A stretch of DNA of 64,000 nucleotides from Spiroplasma endosymbiont of Polydrusus cervinus. GTDB taxonomy: Bacteria > Bacillota_I > Bacilli_A > Mycoplasmatales > Mycoplasmataceae. The notes beneath the pieces are model-generated. The model made no database searches. It was not told the DNA's origin and saw nothing but the letters and a program-made list of their open reading frames with translations. The position numbers and the translations under genes were made by a program. Shown here one piece after another: positions 1 to 11,231 of the stretch. The stretch spans positions 310,001-374,000 of the forward strand of contig NZ_OZ026469.1 in NCBI RefSeq assembly GCF_964019755.1. The letters run 5' to 3'. Position 1 is the stretch's first letter; each line of letters opens with the position of its first letter.

Positions 1-1037
1 GTGTTAAAAAAATTAGTAGAGCAGTATATATTCTACAATTAGAATTTGATTTAAAACCAAAAGTTGAAATTAGTAAATATACTGGCTTTACTGGTGAGCA
101 CTTAAAAAAAGAAAAAGTTGAAATAAAAGAAAAAGATATTGAAGATAATATTAATCAAATTCGTAATCGTTTTTCCATTTTTAAAGCAAAAAAAGAAAAA
201 AAAGGAGAATCAGAAGTACCAGGAAAAATTGCCAAAGGTGATATCGTAATTTTTGATTTTGAAGGTTTTGTTGATGGAAAACTATTTAAAGGTGGCAAAG
301 CAACAGATTTTACCTTAGAAATTGGTAGCAATCAATTTATTCCAGGTTTTGAAGATGCCATGATTGGTTTCAAAGCTGGGGAAAAAATATCAATTAATGT
401 TACTTTCCCTGCGGATTATCATGTTGAAGAATTGCGTTCAGTTGCTGCTATTTTTAAATTAAATATTAAAGAGGTTAAAGAAAAAGTATTGCCACCATTA
501 AATGACGATTTAGCAAAAGACGTTAATATAAAAGGAATTAATACATTAGCCAAATTGGAAGCGCATGTTAAAAATAATATTTATGAACAATCAATCAAAC
601 AAGAATATGATCATTTTATTGGTCACTTATTCCATTTAATTGCCGAGGATTCAAAGATTGCTTTACCAGAGTCAATTATTCGAAAAGAAACAAATCAATT
701 AAAACATGAATTTGAACAAAAATTGCAAGGACAACAAATGGATATCAAAACTTATAAGAAACGAACAGGAATGTCTCAAGAAGATATTTTTGATGAGCTA
801 TTTAAAGATGTTAAAACTCGGTTAGAAAATGATATTATTCTTGATGCTGTTGTTCAAAAAGAAAAAATTACTGCAACTGAAGCAGAAATTAATGAACAAT
901 ATGAGAAATTAGGAAAACAATTTGGGATTGATGGGAAAACATTAAAAGAAACGAAATTAGTGTCTGATCAACAAGTAAAAGAACAAGTTATTCATGATAA
1001 GGTATTTTCCTTTTTATATGAAAATAACGGAGAATAA
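1..1037 (+). CDS. tig: Trigger factor, C-terminal part (5' end outside window)
   Basis: Ribosome-associated peptidyl-prolyl isomerase and chaperone. The frame is open from base 3 to the TAA at 1035-1037. The central FKBP-type domain is visible (GDIVIFDFEGFVDG, then FIPGFEDAMIGF near 330-370), followed by the long charged helical C-terminal arm. The N-terminal ribosome-binding domain is mostly cut off by the window edge. It is followed by a hairpin terminator and then lon, a common chaperone/protease neighbourhood in Firmicutes and Mollicutes. Confidence 0.93.
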   Translation, partial: VKKISRAVYILQLEFDLKPKVEISKYTGFTGEHLKKEKVEIKEKDIEDNINQIRNRFSIFKAKKEKKGESEVPGKIAKGDIVIFDFEGFVDGKLFKGGKATDFTLEIGSNQFIPGFEDAMIGFKAGEKISINVTFPADYHVEELRSVAAIFKLNIKEVKEKVLPPLNDDLAKDVNIKGINTLAKLEAHVKNNIYEQSIKQEYDHFIGHLFHLIAEDSKIALPESIIRKETNQLKHEFEQKLQGQQMDIKTYKKRTGMSQEDIFDELFKDVKTRLENDIILDAVVQKEKITATEAEINEQYEKLGKQFGIDGKTLKETKLVSDQQVKEQVIHDKVFSFLYENNGE

Positions 1038-1062
1038 AAACTAACATTTTTTGTTAGTTTTT
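1036..1062 (+). terminator. Rho-independent terminator after tig
   Basis: AAAAACTAAC / GTTAGTTTTT stem with a T-rich loop and a U tract, starting at the tig stop codon. Confidence 0.75.
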
Positions 1063-1115
1063 ATATTGGTGGAAGATTAGACTGTAAAGGTTCTTAATTT
1101 TCCTTCTTTTTGTGG

Positions 1116-1121
1116 TATAAT
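1116..1121 (+). promoter_or_regulatory. Candidate -10 box upstream of lon
   Basis: Perfect TATAAT; a second TATAAT lies at 1173-1178. Neither has a good TTGACA 17 bp upstream. The 1220-1265 leader holds an imperfect inverted repeat (GCGATAT ... ATATTGC). No CIRCE-type element is seen. Which -10 box is used cannot be decided from sequence. Confidence 0.35.
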
Positions 1122-1291
1122 ATTAATATTATTAAGTACTAAAACTGGTATTTCTTATTTTAGAATATAAGATATAATAAAGCATAGGTGTGATGATTTT
1201 TTTGTAATTTAATTTATATTGCGATATTTCGGAAAATACGATAAGATATTGCCAATATAAGTGAAGAAAAGAAACAGGAGGTGTTTTGAAG

Positions 1292-3610
1292 ATGGATTCA
1301 AAAATAACACAATTAAAAAATGTGCCAGTTTTAGTAACACGGGGTAGTTATATTTTTCCAGGCTTTGAACAAGTATTAGAGGTAGGACGCGATAAATCAA
1401 TTTTAGCAGTAAATACAGCTAGTAAGGATTTTGATAATCATATTGTTTTAGTTAGTCAGAAAAAACCGTTAGAAGATAATCCGAAATTATCGGAAATTTA
1501 TCGAATTGGTATTTTAGCAGAATTAAAAATTCGCAAAGTATGGGAAGATGGTAGTTTAACAGTTAACTTTAAAGCCGTTGATCGGGTAAAACTTTTAGAA
1601 TTACGCAAAGGTGAATTTTATGCGGCTGATATTGATATTTTAAAATCATTTGTTCAATCAGAAGATAAAATTGTTGAAAAATTAACTGCTAATATTAAAG
1701 AATTAATGGAATTGCAAGATATTTTACCAGAAGATTTATTAGATCAAATTAGTAATTCAGTTAATGGGAATGAAGTTGTTGATACTATTGCCCAATTTTT
1801 ACCATTTATTCCAGTGGCAAAAAAACAAGAAATTATTGAAGAATTAGATGTTGAAAAAAGACTTCAAATAATTTTTGATCATTTAGTTAATAAACAACAA
1901 GCGAATGATATTGACAATAAAATTAGTAAAAAAATTAAAGAACGCGTTGATGAACAACAACGGGAATATTACTTACGGGAAAAATTAAAAGCAATTAAAG
2001 ATGAACTGGATGAATTTGATGGCGCAGCGGATGAAATGAAAATATATAAAGAACGCTTAGCAAAAGAATCATTCCCCAAAAATATTAAAGAAAGAATTGA
2101 ACAAGAAATCACTCGTTATGAAGCCTTGCCACAAGCATCAAGTGAATCAAATATTATTCGAACTTATATTGATTGAATGATGCAAATTCCATGATGACAA
2201 AAAACCGATGAAAAAAATGATTTAAAGTTTGCGAAAGAAGTACTAGATAAATACCATTTTGGCTTAGACAAAGTTAAAGAACGGATTATTGAATACTTAG
2301 CGGTTAAAACAATCACAAAATCTTTAAAAGGACAAATTATCTGTTTATTTGGACCACCAGGGGTTGGGAAAACAAGTTTAGCAAAATCAATTGCCGAAGC
2401 AACAGGACGTAATTTTGTTAAAATGGCCTTGGGAGGCGTAAAAGATGAATCAGAAATTCGTGGTCATCGTAAAACATATATTGGGGCAATGCCAGGACGC
2501 ATTATTCAATCAATGAAGCGCGCTGGATCAACCAATCCAGTGTTCTTATTAGATGAAATTGATAAAATGGCATCAGATTACCGTGGTGATCCAGCTAGTG
2601 CAATGTTAGAAGTATTAGACCCAGAACAAAATTCAGCCTTTTCTGACCATTACTTAGAAGAAACATATGATTTAAGTGATGTTATGTTTATTGCAACAGC
2701 AAACTATTATGATAATATTCCCGAAGCATTAATTGACCGAATGGAAATTATTCAATTATCATCATATACAGAATTGGAAAAATTCCATATTGCCAAAGAT
2801 TATTTAGTACCAAAAGTATTAAGTAATAATGGTTTAGCTGATGGTCAATTAACAATTGCCAATGAGGCAGTTAATGAAGTAATTAAATATTATACTCGTG
2901 AAGCAGGAGTTCGTCAGTTAGAACGGGACCTAAATGCTATTGCGCGGAAATTTATTGTTAAATTTTTAAATAAAGAAATGGTAAACTTAGTTGTGCAACC
3001 AAGCACAGTTAATGAGCTATTAGGTAAGCGTCGTTTTGAGCATACTGAAAAAGAAAAAGAATCACAAGTTGGGGTTGTAACAGGATTAGCATATACCCAA
3101 TTTGGGGGCGATATCTTACCAATTGAAGTTAATAGTTTCTTAGGAAAAGGTTCATTAGTCTTAACCGGGAAATTAGGAGATGTAATGAAAGAATCAGCCT
3201 CAATTGCTTTAGACTATGTTAAAGCAAATTCTGGTAAGTTTAACATTGATCCAAAATTCTTTGAAACCCATGATATTCATATCCATGTTCCTGAAGGAGC
3301 AGTACCAAAAGATGGGCCATCAGCGGGAATTACTTTAACAACCGCAATTATTAGTGCGTTAAGTAATCGCCCAGTTTCGAAAGATATTGGGATGACAGGA
3401 GAAATTACCTTACGAGGACAAGTCTTACCAATTGGAGGGTTACGGGAAAAATCAATTTCCGCTAACCGTAGTGGTTTAAAAACAATTTTAATTCCGCATA
3501 AGAATATCAAGGATATTGAAGATATTCCAAAAGAAGTGCAAGAAACTTTAAATATTATTCCAGTTGGAACATATGATGAAGTTTTCAAAAATATTTTTGG
3601 CACAAACTAA
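1292..3610 (+). CDS. lon: ATP-dependent Lon protease
   Basis: Cytosolic AAA+ serine protease of 772 aa, full family length. The N-terminal substrate-binding domain is followed by a coiled region, Walker A GPPGVGKT (about residues 354-361), Walker B LLDEID (about 418-423) and the protease domain with the Ser/Lys dyad (Ser677 in GPSAGI, Lys720 in GGLREK). The ATG at 1292 is chosen because AGGAGG at 1276-1281 is 10 nt upstream; an in-frame TTG at 1286 is too close to it. TGA at 2174 and 2192-2195 encodes Trp. A hairpin terminator follows. Confidence 0.96.
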
Positions 3611-3614
3611 GTTT

Positions 3615-3643
3615 TAAAATGTATCAAATTGATACATTTTTTT
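3615..3643 (+). terminator. Terminator after lon
   Basis: AAATGTATC / GATACATTT stem followed by a run of T. Confidence 0.75.
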
Positions 3644-3659
3644 ATTTTAATTTTAAATT

Positions 3660-3890
3660 GATTGTAAATTGTAAATACTAATCCCATTTTAGATAATTTT
3701 AATCGTGGAATATCAATCTTCATATCTACTTTTGGTTTACTACTAGCAAACAAATACACCTTGAATTCGATGTGTTAATAATATTGCAATCCCATTACCG
3801 CAATATTGATCATAATTATATCAATTAATATTATCTTTAATTGCATTAATCATTCCATATTCTAATCAACAATTTAATGCTAAAAATATT
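3660..3890 (-). pseudogene. Unidentified gene fragment between TGTAAATTGTAAATAC repeats
   Basis: Read on the minus strand with code 4, two overlapping frames give a plausible protein tail (..GMINAIKDNINWYNYDQY.. then ..KVDMKIDIPRLKLSKMG..). They are separated by one frameshift and a stop near 3745. No family was recognised. A TTGTAAATTGTAAATAC repeat lies at each side, which suggests the fragment was trapped or deleted between repeat copies. Confidence 0.4.
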
Positions 3891-3891
3891 T

Positions 3892-4100
3892 GTTGTAAAT
3901 TGTAAATACCAAATCATAAAAAGTTAACTATTAATTTAGTTAACTTTTTTTAAATTAATTTTTAAGTTAATTATAGGAGGTTGAAATTATGCAAATAAAG
4001 AAATATTTATTTTGCAGTCGTTAGTAAAAAAGTATGGTAAAAATATTGTTATTAATACTGTCAATAAGATTGCAAATGATATTAAAATTAAAACGTAAAG
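3892..4100 (+). repeat. Repeat unit R2 with broken 36-codon ORF (copy 1)
   Basis: Begins TTGTAAATTGTAAATACC, then a palindrome around GTTAACTATTAATTTAGTTAAC, an AGGAGG ribosome site and an ATG at 3989. The ORF should read MQIKQYLI..; here one base is missing after codon 7, so it stops early. The remaining sequence still matches the intact copies at 43133, 56630 and 62376. GTTAACTATTAATTTAGTTAAC could also act as a hairpin. Confidence 0.7.
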
Positions 4101-4152
4101 AATAAATTATCCCACGTAATTTATAATGGTTTAATTTAATCCCCCGTAACAG

Positions 4153-5454
4153 TTAATACTTATCAACTTTATAGTTAGCAATAATCTTATCAAGTTTATA
4201 CGATAAGATTTTAGCATCCGGATCAGAAACAACAATTGCTGCTTTAATCTTTTTATATTCTAAAACGGAAGTTGAAACAATAATAACTTCATTATTAATA
4301 TCGTTCCCTTCATAATGATCACGCGCTGGAATTCGCACAATGTCATTTGGATAATGAACATATTGTAACCCTGAAACGATTGCATCACCTTTTGAAGTAA
4401 TAACCATTAAACTACGATATTTAAATTTCGGGAAAATAATATCAATTGCAATTGTTTGCACAACAACAAATAAATATGAAGCAAATAACGCCGGGCCAAA
4501 GAAGTATTTAATTTTGTGAGTCGCAATATCACCGCCAATTAACCCGCCTTCATCAATTTTAAAGCCAAGTTCTTTAATTTGGTCAATGTGGGCCGCTCAA
4601 TCTTTACCAAAATAAATACTTGTAATTTCACTACGACTTAATAATGTGGTATGAATTGCTAACATTGCAACAATAATAATATAATTAACAATGCGGTTAT
4701 AGTTCGCAATTGAGATTTTTTTCTTAGCTGAATAATAGGCAAAAACAAAATCAGTTCCGGCTGTTGAAGCTCCCCCTTTATAAACTAATCCATAAGCAAT
4801 TCCATTTAAAATTCCCGCTACCGCGGCAAACACAAATAATCAAATTTGATACATTCCCCCATAATTAGTAAAAAAATTTAAACTACTATAATTAACAATA
4901 AAAAATAATTCTTGGGGATTAATAACAGGAATATAAGCAAAAGTAAAGTGGAACCCATTTTGCAAAGCAATATAAACAATTGTTCGGAATGAGAACCGAA
5001 TCCCTACTTTAATAACCCCAAAAATAAATAAGGGAACATTAAAGACAAAGTAAAATACTCAGTACATACTTGTCTGAATTTGTAATTCATTTTTTTCTGG
5101 TCAAATTCCAATGGCAATTCCCCGGGCAATGGCCCCAATCCCACTTGGGGTAATCCCGTTACTTGTTGTTGACGCAATAAAATAATCATAACTCGCCATT
5201 CCTAAAAAAGCGGCAAAAATAATATAACCATAATCACGGAATAAGCGTGATTTAAAGTAAGCTTTAAAACGTAAATTAAATTCTGTTCGGGAAATCCGTT
5301 CACGACTACGGGTTTTCCGTTCATTTATTTTTTCTTTCGAATAATTTTCTGCTTTTTTACTTTTTATATTATCAGGGCTAATTCCAGAGTTATTACTATT
5401 TCTTTCTTGTTTTAATCTGTTTTCTTCATCATTAACCATTTTTCGTTTTTCCAT
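4153..5454 (-). CDS. YitT family membrane protein (DUF161/DUF2179-like)
   Basis: 433 aa. A highly charged N-terminal segment (about 1-75, Lys/Arg/Glu-rich, cytosolic) is followed by five or six hydrophobic helices and a soluble C-terminal domain (about 330-433, with SLMVITSKGDAI and HYEGND) resembling the DUF2179 domain of YitT proteins. Several Trp are TGA codons, which split the standard reading at 4461, 4833 and 5101. The helix starting ILNGIAYGLVYKGGASTAGTDF is typical of the family. The substrate is unknown. A YitT-family call is likely; the long charged N-terminus is a lineage extension. Confidence 0.8.
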
Positions 5455-5506
5455 GCGCTTTCTTAACCGTAATTATTATAAATAAGTATAACACCATTTA
5501 AAAATT

Positions 5507-5533
5507 AAAAAACAACCAAAAGGTTGTTTTTTA
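5507..5533 (-). terminator. Terminator downstream of fib
   Basis: AAAAAACAACC / GGTTGTTTTTT hairpin, reading out of fib on the minus strand. Confidence 0.75.
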
Positions 5534-5550
5534 ATAAAATTAGTTAAAAA

Positions 5551-7089
5551 CTACTCACTTTTTAAACGAATTGTAACTTTGAATGAACCAACTTTAATTG
5601 GATCATAATCATTTCTCGTAATATCAACGACAGTGTAATCTCTTTGGTACTTTTGTTTTAAAGCGCTAAATTTAACACCTCTGTTTGCTCCTTTATTTGA
5701 AGGAATAAACACGGGAATTTTACGATAATCTAATGCTGGAATTGTCATATAAATAACAATTTGTTGATATGGTGAATCAACATCTTTTAATGCTTCATTC
5801 AAGTATTTAACAAATTCATTACTTACTAATTGTGTCCCAAATTCTTTATCTTCCACAAATTCATGTGATTGATTGTGGGTAATGTAAAATGAAACTTTAG
5901 CATCACAATTTATTAATAAGTATTTTTCTGATACTGTTGCACCATTATATGTATATGATGAATTATCTTGAGATTTTTCAGAAATAGCAGCTGCTATTTC
6001 ATTGGCAACTGTTTCAATTTTATATAATCTTTCATTATTTAAATCATATTTTTCTGATTTATTTCATAATAATTCATCATCATTAACACGAACTTGTTCT
6101 AAAAATAATAACTTACGTAATCATTTTTTTGGCGCATTTTTCCATTCATCTTCGCCTAAAATCACTTTACTTGGTCCTTCTGTTTCTTTCGCTTTTGAAT
6201 GCATTACTTGAATAATATCCAAGGCAACTGGTGTTCTTTCTGCTTTATCAACTAACATTAATGAAGGTCCAAATCCCGATAATACTTTGTGTGTATTTGG
6301 TTTAAATAATTTAATTCATTGGTCATGTTTAATTTCAAATAATTCATTAATTGAATCTAAATCATCTTGTAAAGATTGTGACAAGTCAATAATATATCTT
6401 GAACTTAATAAATTAAATAATCTTCTTAATAAATATTTTAATGTATTAACTGTTTCATACATTTTAAATTTATGAATTGGGTCATTATCTCATGGTGATA
6501 ATGCATTATTATAAATAATTTTTAAAGCAATATAATTAATACTTGACTTTTTCGAAATTTGTGCAATTGCACCAGCTTCAGTGTCAATCACATCAATGGC
6601 ATACTCATATTTATCAACCATTTCTTTAAATTGTTTTGAGTTATAAATCAACACATCTGCTGTTCCAGTAACCCCTTCAGTTAATCCTAATTTAAAGTCT
6701 TTAACAACCTTAGAAAATTCACCATCGAATTGGAATGATTCTGGTTCATTAACAATTTGCCCATATTTAATATCTTTGAAAACTGTTAAGTCCGCATCAC
6801 GATAAATAAATTTTGTTGATATTGTTGTATCTCCTATGTCATGTTTATCATTTGTTGATAATGCTAAGTCTACATTTAAAATTGTTTGTAAACCAGGATA
6901 TTTTTCTAATAAATAAGTAATAGCCATTGCAGCGTTTGTTTTACCATATCCTACTGTTGCTATAATGAAAGTTTTTCCATGGTATTTAACATGTTGAATT
7001 ACACAGTTCTTTCACCAATATTTTTTTACTGTTTTAATACTGTGTTTATCTTTCATAGTAAAATATGCTGTTGAAATTACACCGATCAT
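5551..7089 (-). CDS. fib: Fibril protein, cytoskeletal ribbon subunit
   Basis: 512 aa (about 59 kDa), the length known for Spiroplasma fibril. The protein polymerises into the internal ribbon that follows the shortest helical line of the cell and supports helicity and motility. The N-terminal half has the nucleoside phosphorylase / MTA-SAH nucleosidase fold (MIGVISTAYF; ATVGYGKTNAA; DIGDTTIS; DVIDTEAGAIAQ). The glutamate expected near residue 12 and the SD-x-x-D acid loop are absent (NNALSPWDND instead). The roughly 280-residue C-terminal half is specific to fibril. Start ATG at 7089 follows GAGGTGG. TGA encodes Trp at several sites. Monocistronic, with its own terminator. Confidence 0.93.
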
Positions 7090-7259
7090 TTATTTTCCAC
7101 CTCTATTTTCATATTTTTATTTCCAAAAATTGTCTATTTTTAGTGCATCTTACTATAATTAATATTTGATTATATGCAAAATACAACTATGCTTATTGTA
7201 TCGTATTTTGGCCTAATTATCAATGACTAACCCTAAAATGTTCAAAATTGTTAAAATCT

Positions 7260-7524
7260 GTATACTGTAAAACTAAATCATAAAAAGTTAATAAAATTAT
7301 AACAAATTAAAAATAAAAAACAATAATCGCAAAAAATTTTTTTAAATTAAATTAGTGTTTGTTAAGATTAGTAAAATTTATTTTTTGTTGTGTTTAATTT
7401 TATAATTTTAAAAATAAATATTAAAAACAATATTTTTAATTTAATATTTTTTGCGATTATTGTTTTTTATTTTTAATTTGTTATAATTTTATTAACTTTT
7501 TATGATTTAGTTTTACAGTATACA
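7260..7524. mobile_element. IS30-related mini-element (MITE-like) upstream of fib
   Basis: 265 bp with long terminal inverted repeats that start GTATACTGTAAAACTAAATC and extend about 80 bp (through TTATAACAAATTAAAAATAA). The interior keeps only the last bases of the IS30-A transposase gene. It is therefore an internally deleted derivative that cannot move without a transposase in trans. It lies 170 bp upstream of the fib start and between fib and the ABC ATPase gene. Confidence 0.75.
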
Positions 7525-7536
7525 CGTAATTTACGA

Positions 7537-8481
7537 CTAGTGGTCATATTTAGGCGGTAAGGTAATATTTAGTTTTTGCAATAAGAAATTAAATGAAAAT
7601 TCAACTTCACTAATTTTTAAAATTTTAATACGTTTTTTTAAGGCATACTGCGTTACATAATATAAATGTAATGGCGAATTTAAAACGAAATTTAACGAAT
7701 TATTCACACGATCATACCAGTTTGGAACACGGTTGGCATTAAAAAACCGGATTATTTCTTGGGGATTATTTGTAACAAGATAGTAATTATTTTTAACATT
7801 AAAAGCAGCTAATTGCCCTGTATAAATTTGTGTTCCACGCATTACCATCGTAAATTCATCAATATAGTCTTTAATTTCATCTAACAAGTGGGAAGAAAAA
7901 AAGACTGTTTTACCACATAATGTTAACTGTTTTAAATAAAAAATAATTTTTTTTCGATTATTAATATCTAATCCGGCTTCTGGTTCATCTAAAATTAAAA
8001 TTTTTGGATCATGAATAATTCCTTGAATAATCATGACCCTTTTTTTCATTCCCGATGAAAAGGAATTAACATCCTTATCACGGTGTTCTCAAATTTCTAA
8101 TGATTTCATTAAGTATTCAATACGATCGCGAAGATATTTTCCGCGTAAACCATTAGTTTTTCCTAAATACTTTAAAAAATTATAAGAACTAATATTTTCG
8201 GGAAAAGTAACAAATTCTGGTACATAACTAATCATTTTTTTCATACTAATTTTTGTTGCTTTTTTACCAAAAATGGTAATTTCCCCTTTAAAGCCCTTTA
8301 AACCACCAATTAAAGATTTAATAAAAACCGTTTTTCCACTTCCCGATGATCCTAAAATAGCATGTAATTTCCCCCGGCCAACATTAAAATTAAAAGGACC
8401 AACAATACTATTTTTAAATTTTTTACTAAAATTACGCGCAGCAATGGCAACATCACTAAGCACTAATGCATTATTATTCAT
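7537..8481 (-). CDS. ABC transporter ATP-binding protein
   Basis: 314 aa ATPase subunit. Walker A GSSGSGKT near residue 44, signature FSSGMKKRV, Walker B ILILDEPEAGLD, and switch His in SSHLLDEI. One TGA (Trp) at about 8083 splits the standard frame. The C-terminal 100 residues resemble the extension of drug/lipid export ATPases of the CcmA/YadG type. The gene starts 25 bp after the stop of the membrane subunit gene (8507-10399), with AAAGGAG between them, so the two probably form one exporter. Confidence 0.88.
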
Positions 8482-8506
8482 CTTTTAACATCTCCTTTGT
8501 CATCAT

Positions 8507-10399
8507 TTAAGTAATATTTTTGCAGCATAAAACTAGGTAAGAATTAAGTAAAAATAAACCAGATATTCCTAAATAAATATATAATAATAAGTTAATATTT
8601 AAGAATGGTGGTGGATAAAGATTAACTTTTTTATCTGTCATGCCCAATAATATTGGAAAATCTTGATAACTCATTAAATAATTGTTTTGAACATTAAAAT
8701 CAATATTGCTTCGTTCAATTGGAGTAAATCAAAATGGAACATACGATAACAAACTTGTTCAAATTTGATTTCAATGTTCAATAATATTCAATTTCGAAAT
8801 TAAACTATAAGTTTCCATTAAATCATTATATTTTTGTCAGGCGCTATTTGTTTTTAATGGTATTAATTCAAGTAATTTATAATCCATTATTTTTTTTACA
8901 ATATCAAGTTCAATTTCCCGTAAAACATAAAGCGTTTTAATGACAAAATCATTTTGATTATCAAAATCAAAATCATCTGAATTTTTAATTCCAAAATAAA
9001 TAAAAATTCATTTTTGAAACTCATCACCATTATTATAAATTGATTCAATTGGTAAAAAACCCATTCGATCAAAGTCTGCTTTAAAGACCGATACCGGATT
9101 AAAGGAATTTGGTTCTGATAATTTTCGGTCAACAGTTACTAACTTTGGATCATTATTTTTTGATGATAAATTATAATATGATTTATCTAAATTAAAATAA
9201 AATAAAGAAGTTCCATTAAAATAATTTAGTCTAAGATACGGCAATCATGTTGTTTTTTTGCCAATGACATTAATAAAATCAAGTAGGTCTTTATGAATTT
9301 CATTATGTGGGTCTAATTCACTTGGTGCTTTAAAGAAGTAGTCAGTTGCAAAATGAACTTTCATTTTAAGATTCTGCGTTCCAACACTACTAATAACTTG
9401 ACTGACAGTACTATCTTTTCCATCATAATTATATTTTGTTGTTGAATCCCACTTTTGAAGAGCATCAATTTCATATTCACTTTCCTTTGTTTTAGTTAAA
9501 CCAAGTGATTTATAAAACTCTAAACGTTGAATTCGTAACATCGAATCATCTGTAATATTCCGATAGTCAGAATTATCAAAAACTTTTTTTAAATCATCAT
9601 AGTCATATTGACTATAAAAATTTCACATTTCATTAGTTAACTTATCATAGTTAATTAATTTTTGTTCTAATTTTCTTTTAAAATTAATGGTATCTTTAAT
9701 AATTTTAACGGGATAATTTTGTTTAACAATTGATTCATTAGCAAATGATAAATCAATGTTATTCGTTAAACTCATAATTAATCAATATGGCATTCCCCCA
9801 ACTAAAAACAAACTACAGAAAATAACAACAATTAATAAAACAATTTGTGAATTTAAAAAAGTTACCGCAAATAAAATCCCACTTGAAGCAAAAAAAGATA
9901 ATATTAAAGAATAAATAAATAACTTTAATAATAAACTTTGATAAACTTGGAAATATTCGGGGTTCTGCTGTTTAAAGAAACTTCCAATATAACCAGTGCC
10001 GAAAGCGAACAAAGTAATTGTTCCTAAAAAAAGAAGAATTAAAATTCAAAGCGAAATTAATTTTAATAAAAATAAAACAAAACGGGAATACGGCTTTGAA
10101 ATTAATAATAAATAAGTTCCATCTTCAAACTCTCGTCCAAAAATTTTAATAATTACTAACAAAATAAACAATAATAATAAAATGTTATTAAAAATAAATA
10201 CAGCATACTGAAAATTTTTTAAAAATTCATTAATATCTTTTGAAGATAAAAAAAGAGTACTTGCAATTGTTCCAAATAAAACAAGTGACAGTAAAAGTAA
10301 CACTCAGACTACCATTGAACGACGAATTTTAAAAATCGAAAAAGATATTATTGACCATCATGAATTTGATCTTCTTTTTTTTAACATTTTATTTCCCAT
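8507..10399 (-). CDS. ABC transporter permease (ABC-2 type)
   Basis: 630 aa. One N-terminal helix (about 20-45), a cluster of further helices up to about residue 210, a large hydrophilic loop of about 370 residues (probably extracellular), and a final helix near the C-terminus. This TM-loop-TM layout fits ABC-2 permeases. Frame continuity across TGA codons (10304, 10013, 9542, 9245, 9008) was checked by coordinate arithmetic. Start ATGGGAAATAAAATG at 10399. It is transcribed ahead of its ATPase. Substrate unknown. Confidence 0.8.
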
Positions 10400-10493
10400 C
10401 TATTTTCCTCAAATTATTTATTTATATCTGCTAAGTTTATATGGATGTATTTTATCATTTTTTAATTTGTTTTACTAGTTTAATTAATTAAAT

Positions 10494-10613
10494 GTATACT
10501 GTACTGTAAAATTAAATCATAAAAAGCTAATAGAATTATAACAAATTAAAAATAAAAAACAATAATCACAAAAAATATTAAATTAAAAATATTGTTTTTA
10601 ATATTTAATTTTA
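10494..10613. repeat. Solo end of IS30-related repeat (R1)
   Basis: GTATACTGTACTGTAAAATTAAATCATAAAAAGC followed by the AATAAAAAACAATAATCAC segment and a short hairpin; a single terminal arm without transposase, between the permease gene and rpmA. Confidence 0.65.
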
Positions 10614-10623
10614 CAATTTACAT

Positions 10624-10917
10624 TTATTTAACTTGTTTTTGATAAACTGATGCTTTTGTTTTATTTCGTTCAAATTTTTCAAACTTAAGAATTCCATCAA
10701 TTAAGGCAAATAAGGTATCATCTCCACCACGCCCAACATTTACTCCTGGGTGAACTTTTGTTCCACGTTGACGATAAATGATTGATCCTGCTCTAATTAT
10801 TTGGCCATCAGCTCTTTTTGCGCCTAATCGTTTTGAATGTGAATCACGACCATTTTTAGTCGACCCTACTCCTTTTTTTGAAGCAAATAACTGTAACCCT
10901 AATAAGAACTTCATCAT
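10624..10917 (-). CDS. rpmA: 50S ribosomal protein L27 with cleavable N-terminus
   Basis: 97 aa. The N-terminal extension [11 protein letters not shown] precedes [14 protein letters not shown], where mature L27 normally begins. In Firmicutes and relatives this peptide is removed by the cysteine protease Prp, which here is encoded immediately upstream and overlaps the start by one base (TAATG). L27 lies at the peptidyl-transferase centre. Last gene of the rplU-prp-rpmA operon. Confidence 0.95.
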   Translation of the reverse strand: MMKFLLGLQLFASKKGVGSTKNGRDSHSKRLGAKRADGQIIRAGSIIYRQRGTKVHPGVNVGRGGDDTLFALIDGILKFEKFERNKTKASVYQKQVK

Positions 10918-11231
10918 TATTCTTCAACCTCCTTTACACTAATAAATTTTTGATATTGCTGATAAATTGTTAAAAATTGATAATAAATTGTTTGTAACAT
11001 AACTTGTAAGTCAGCACTATCATTTTTGACAATAATATTAATTAGTCCTTCCTTAACAAGGAACTCACAACTATCTGGTTTAATTTGATCAATTGCATTT
11101 AAACCACCCGTTGTAATTGCTGTTATTGCCGCACAAACAAGGTTTTTGCCATATTCAGCTGCTTTCGCATGACCAGTAATTTCAATTTTTTTAATTTTTT
11201 GTTCAGTTTTAGTAATTATAATTTTAATCAT
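10917..11231 (-). CDS. prp: Ribosomal-processing cysteine protease Prp
   Basis: 104 aa, usual length for the YsxB/Prp family. The catalytic His is in [11 protein letters not shown] and the Cys in LVCAAITAI; both are present. It removes the N-terminal peptide of L27 before ribosome assembly. Its ATG overlaps the rplU stop by 4 bp (ATGA), indicating translational coupling. Confidence 0.92.
   Translation of the reverse strand: MIKIIITKTEQKIKKIEITGHAKAAEYGKNLVCAAITAITTGGLNAIDQIKPDSCEFLVKEGLINIIVKNDSADLQVMLQTIYYQFLTIYQQYQKFISVKEVEE

Noticed and set aside
5004-5189. Small minus ORF MIILLRQQQVTG..
   Set aside because: Out-of-frame shadow inside the YitT-type gene, whose true frame continues across a TGA codon.
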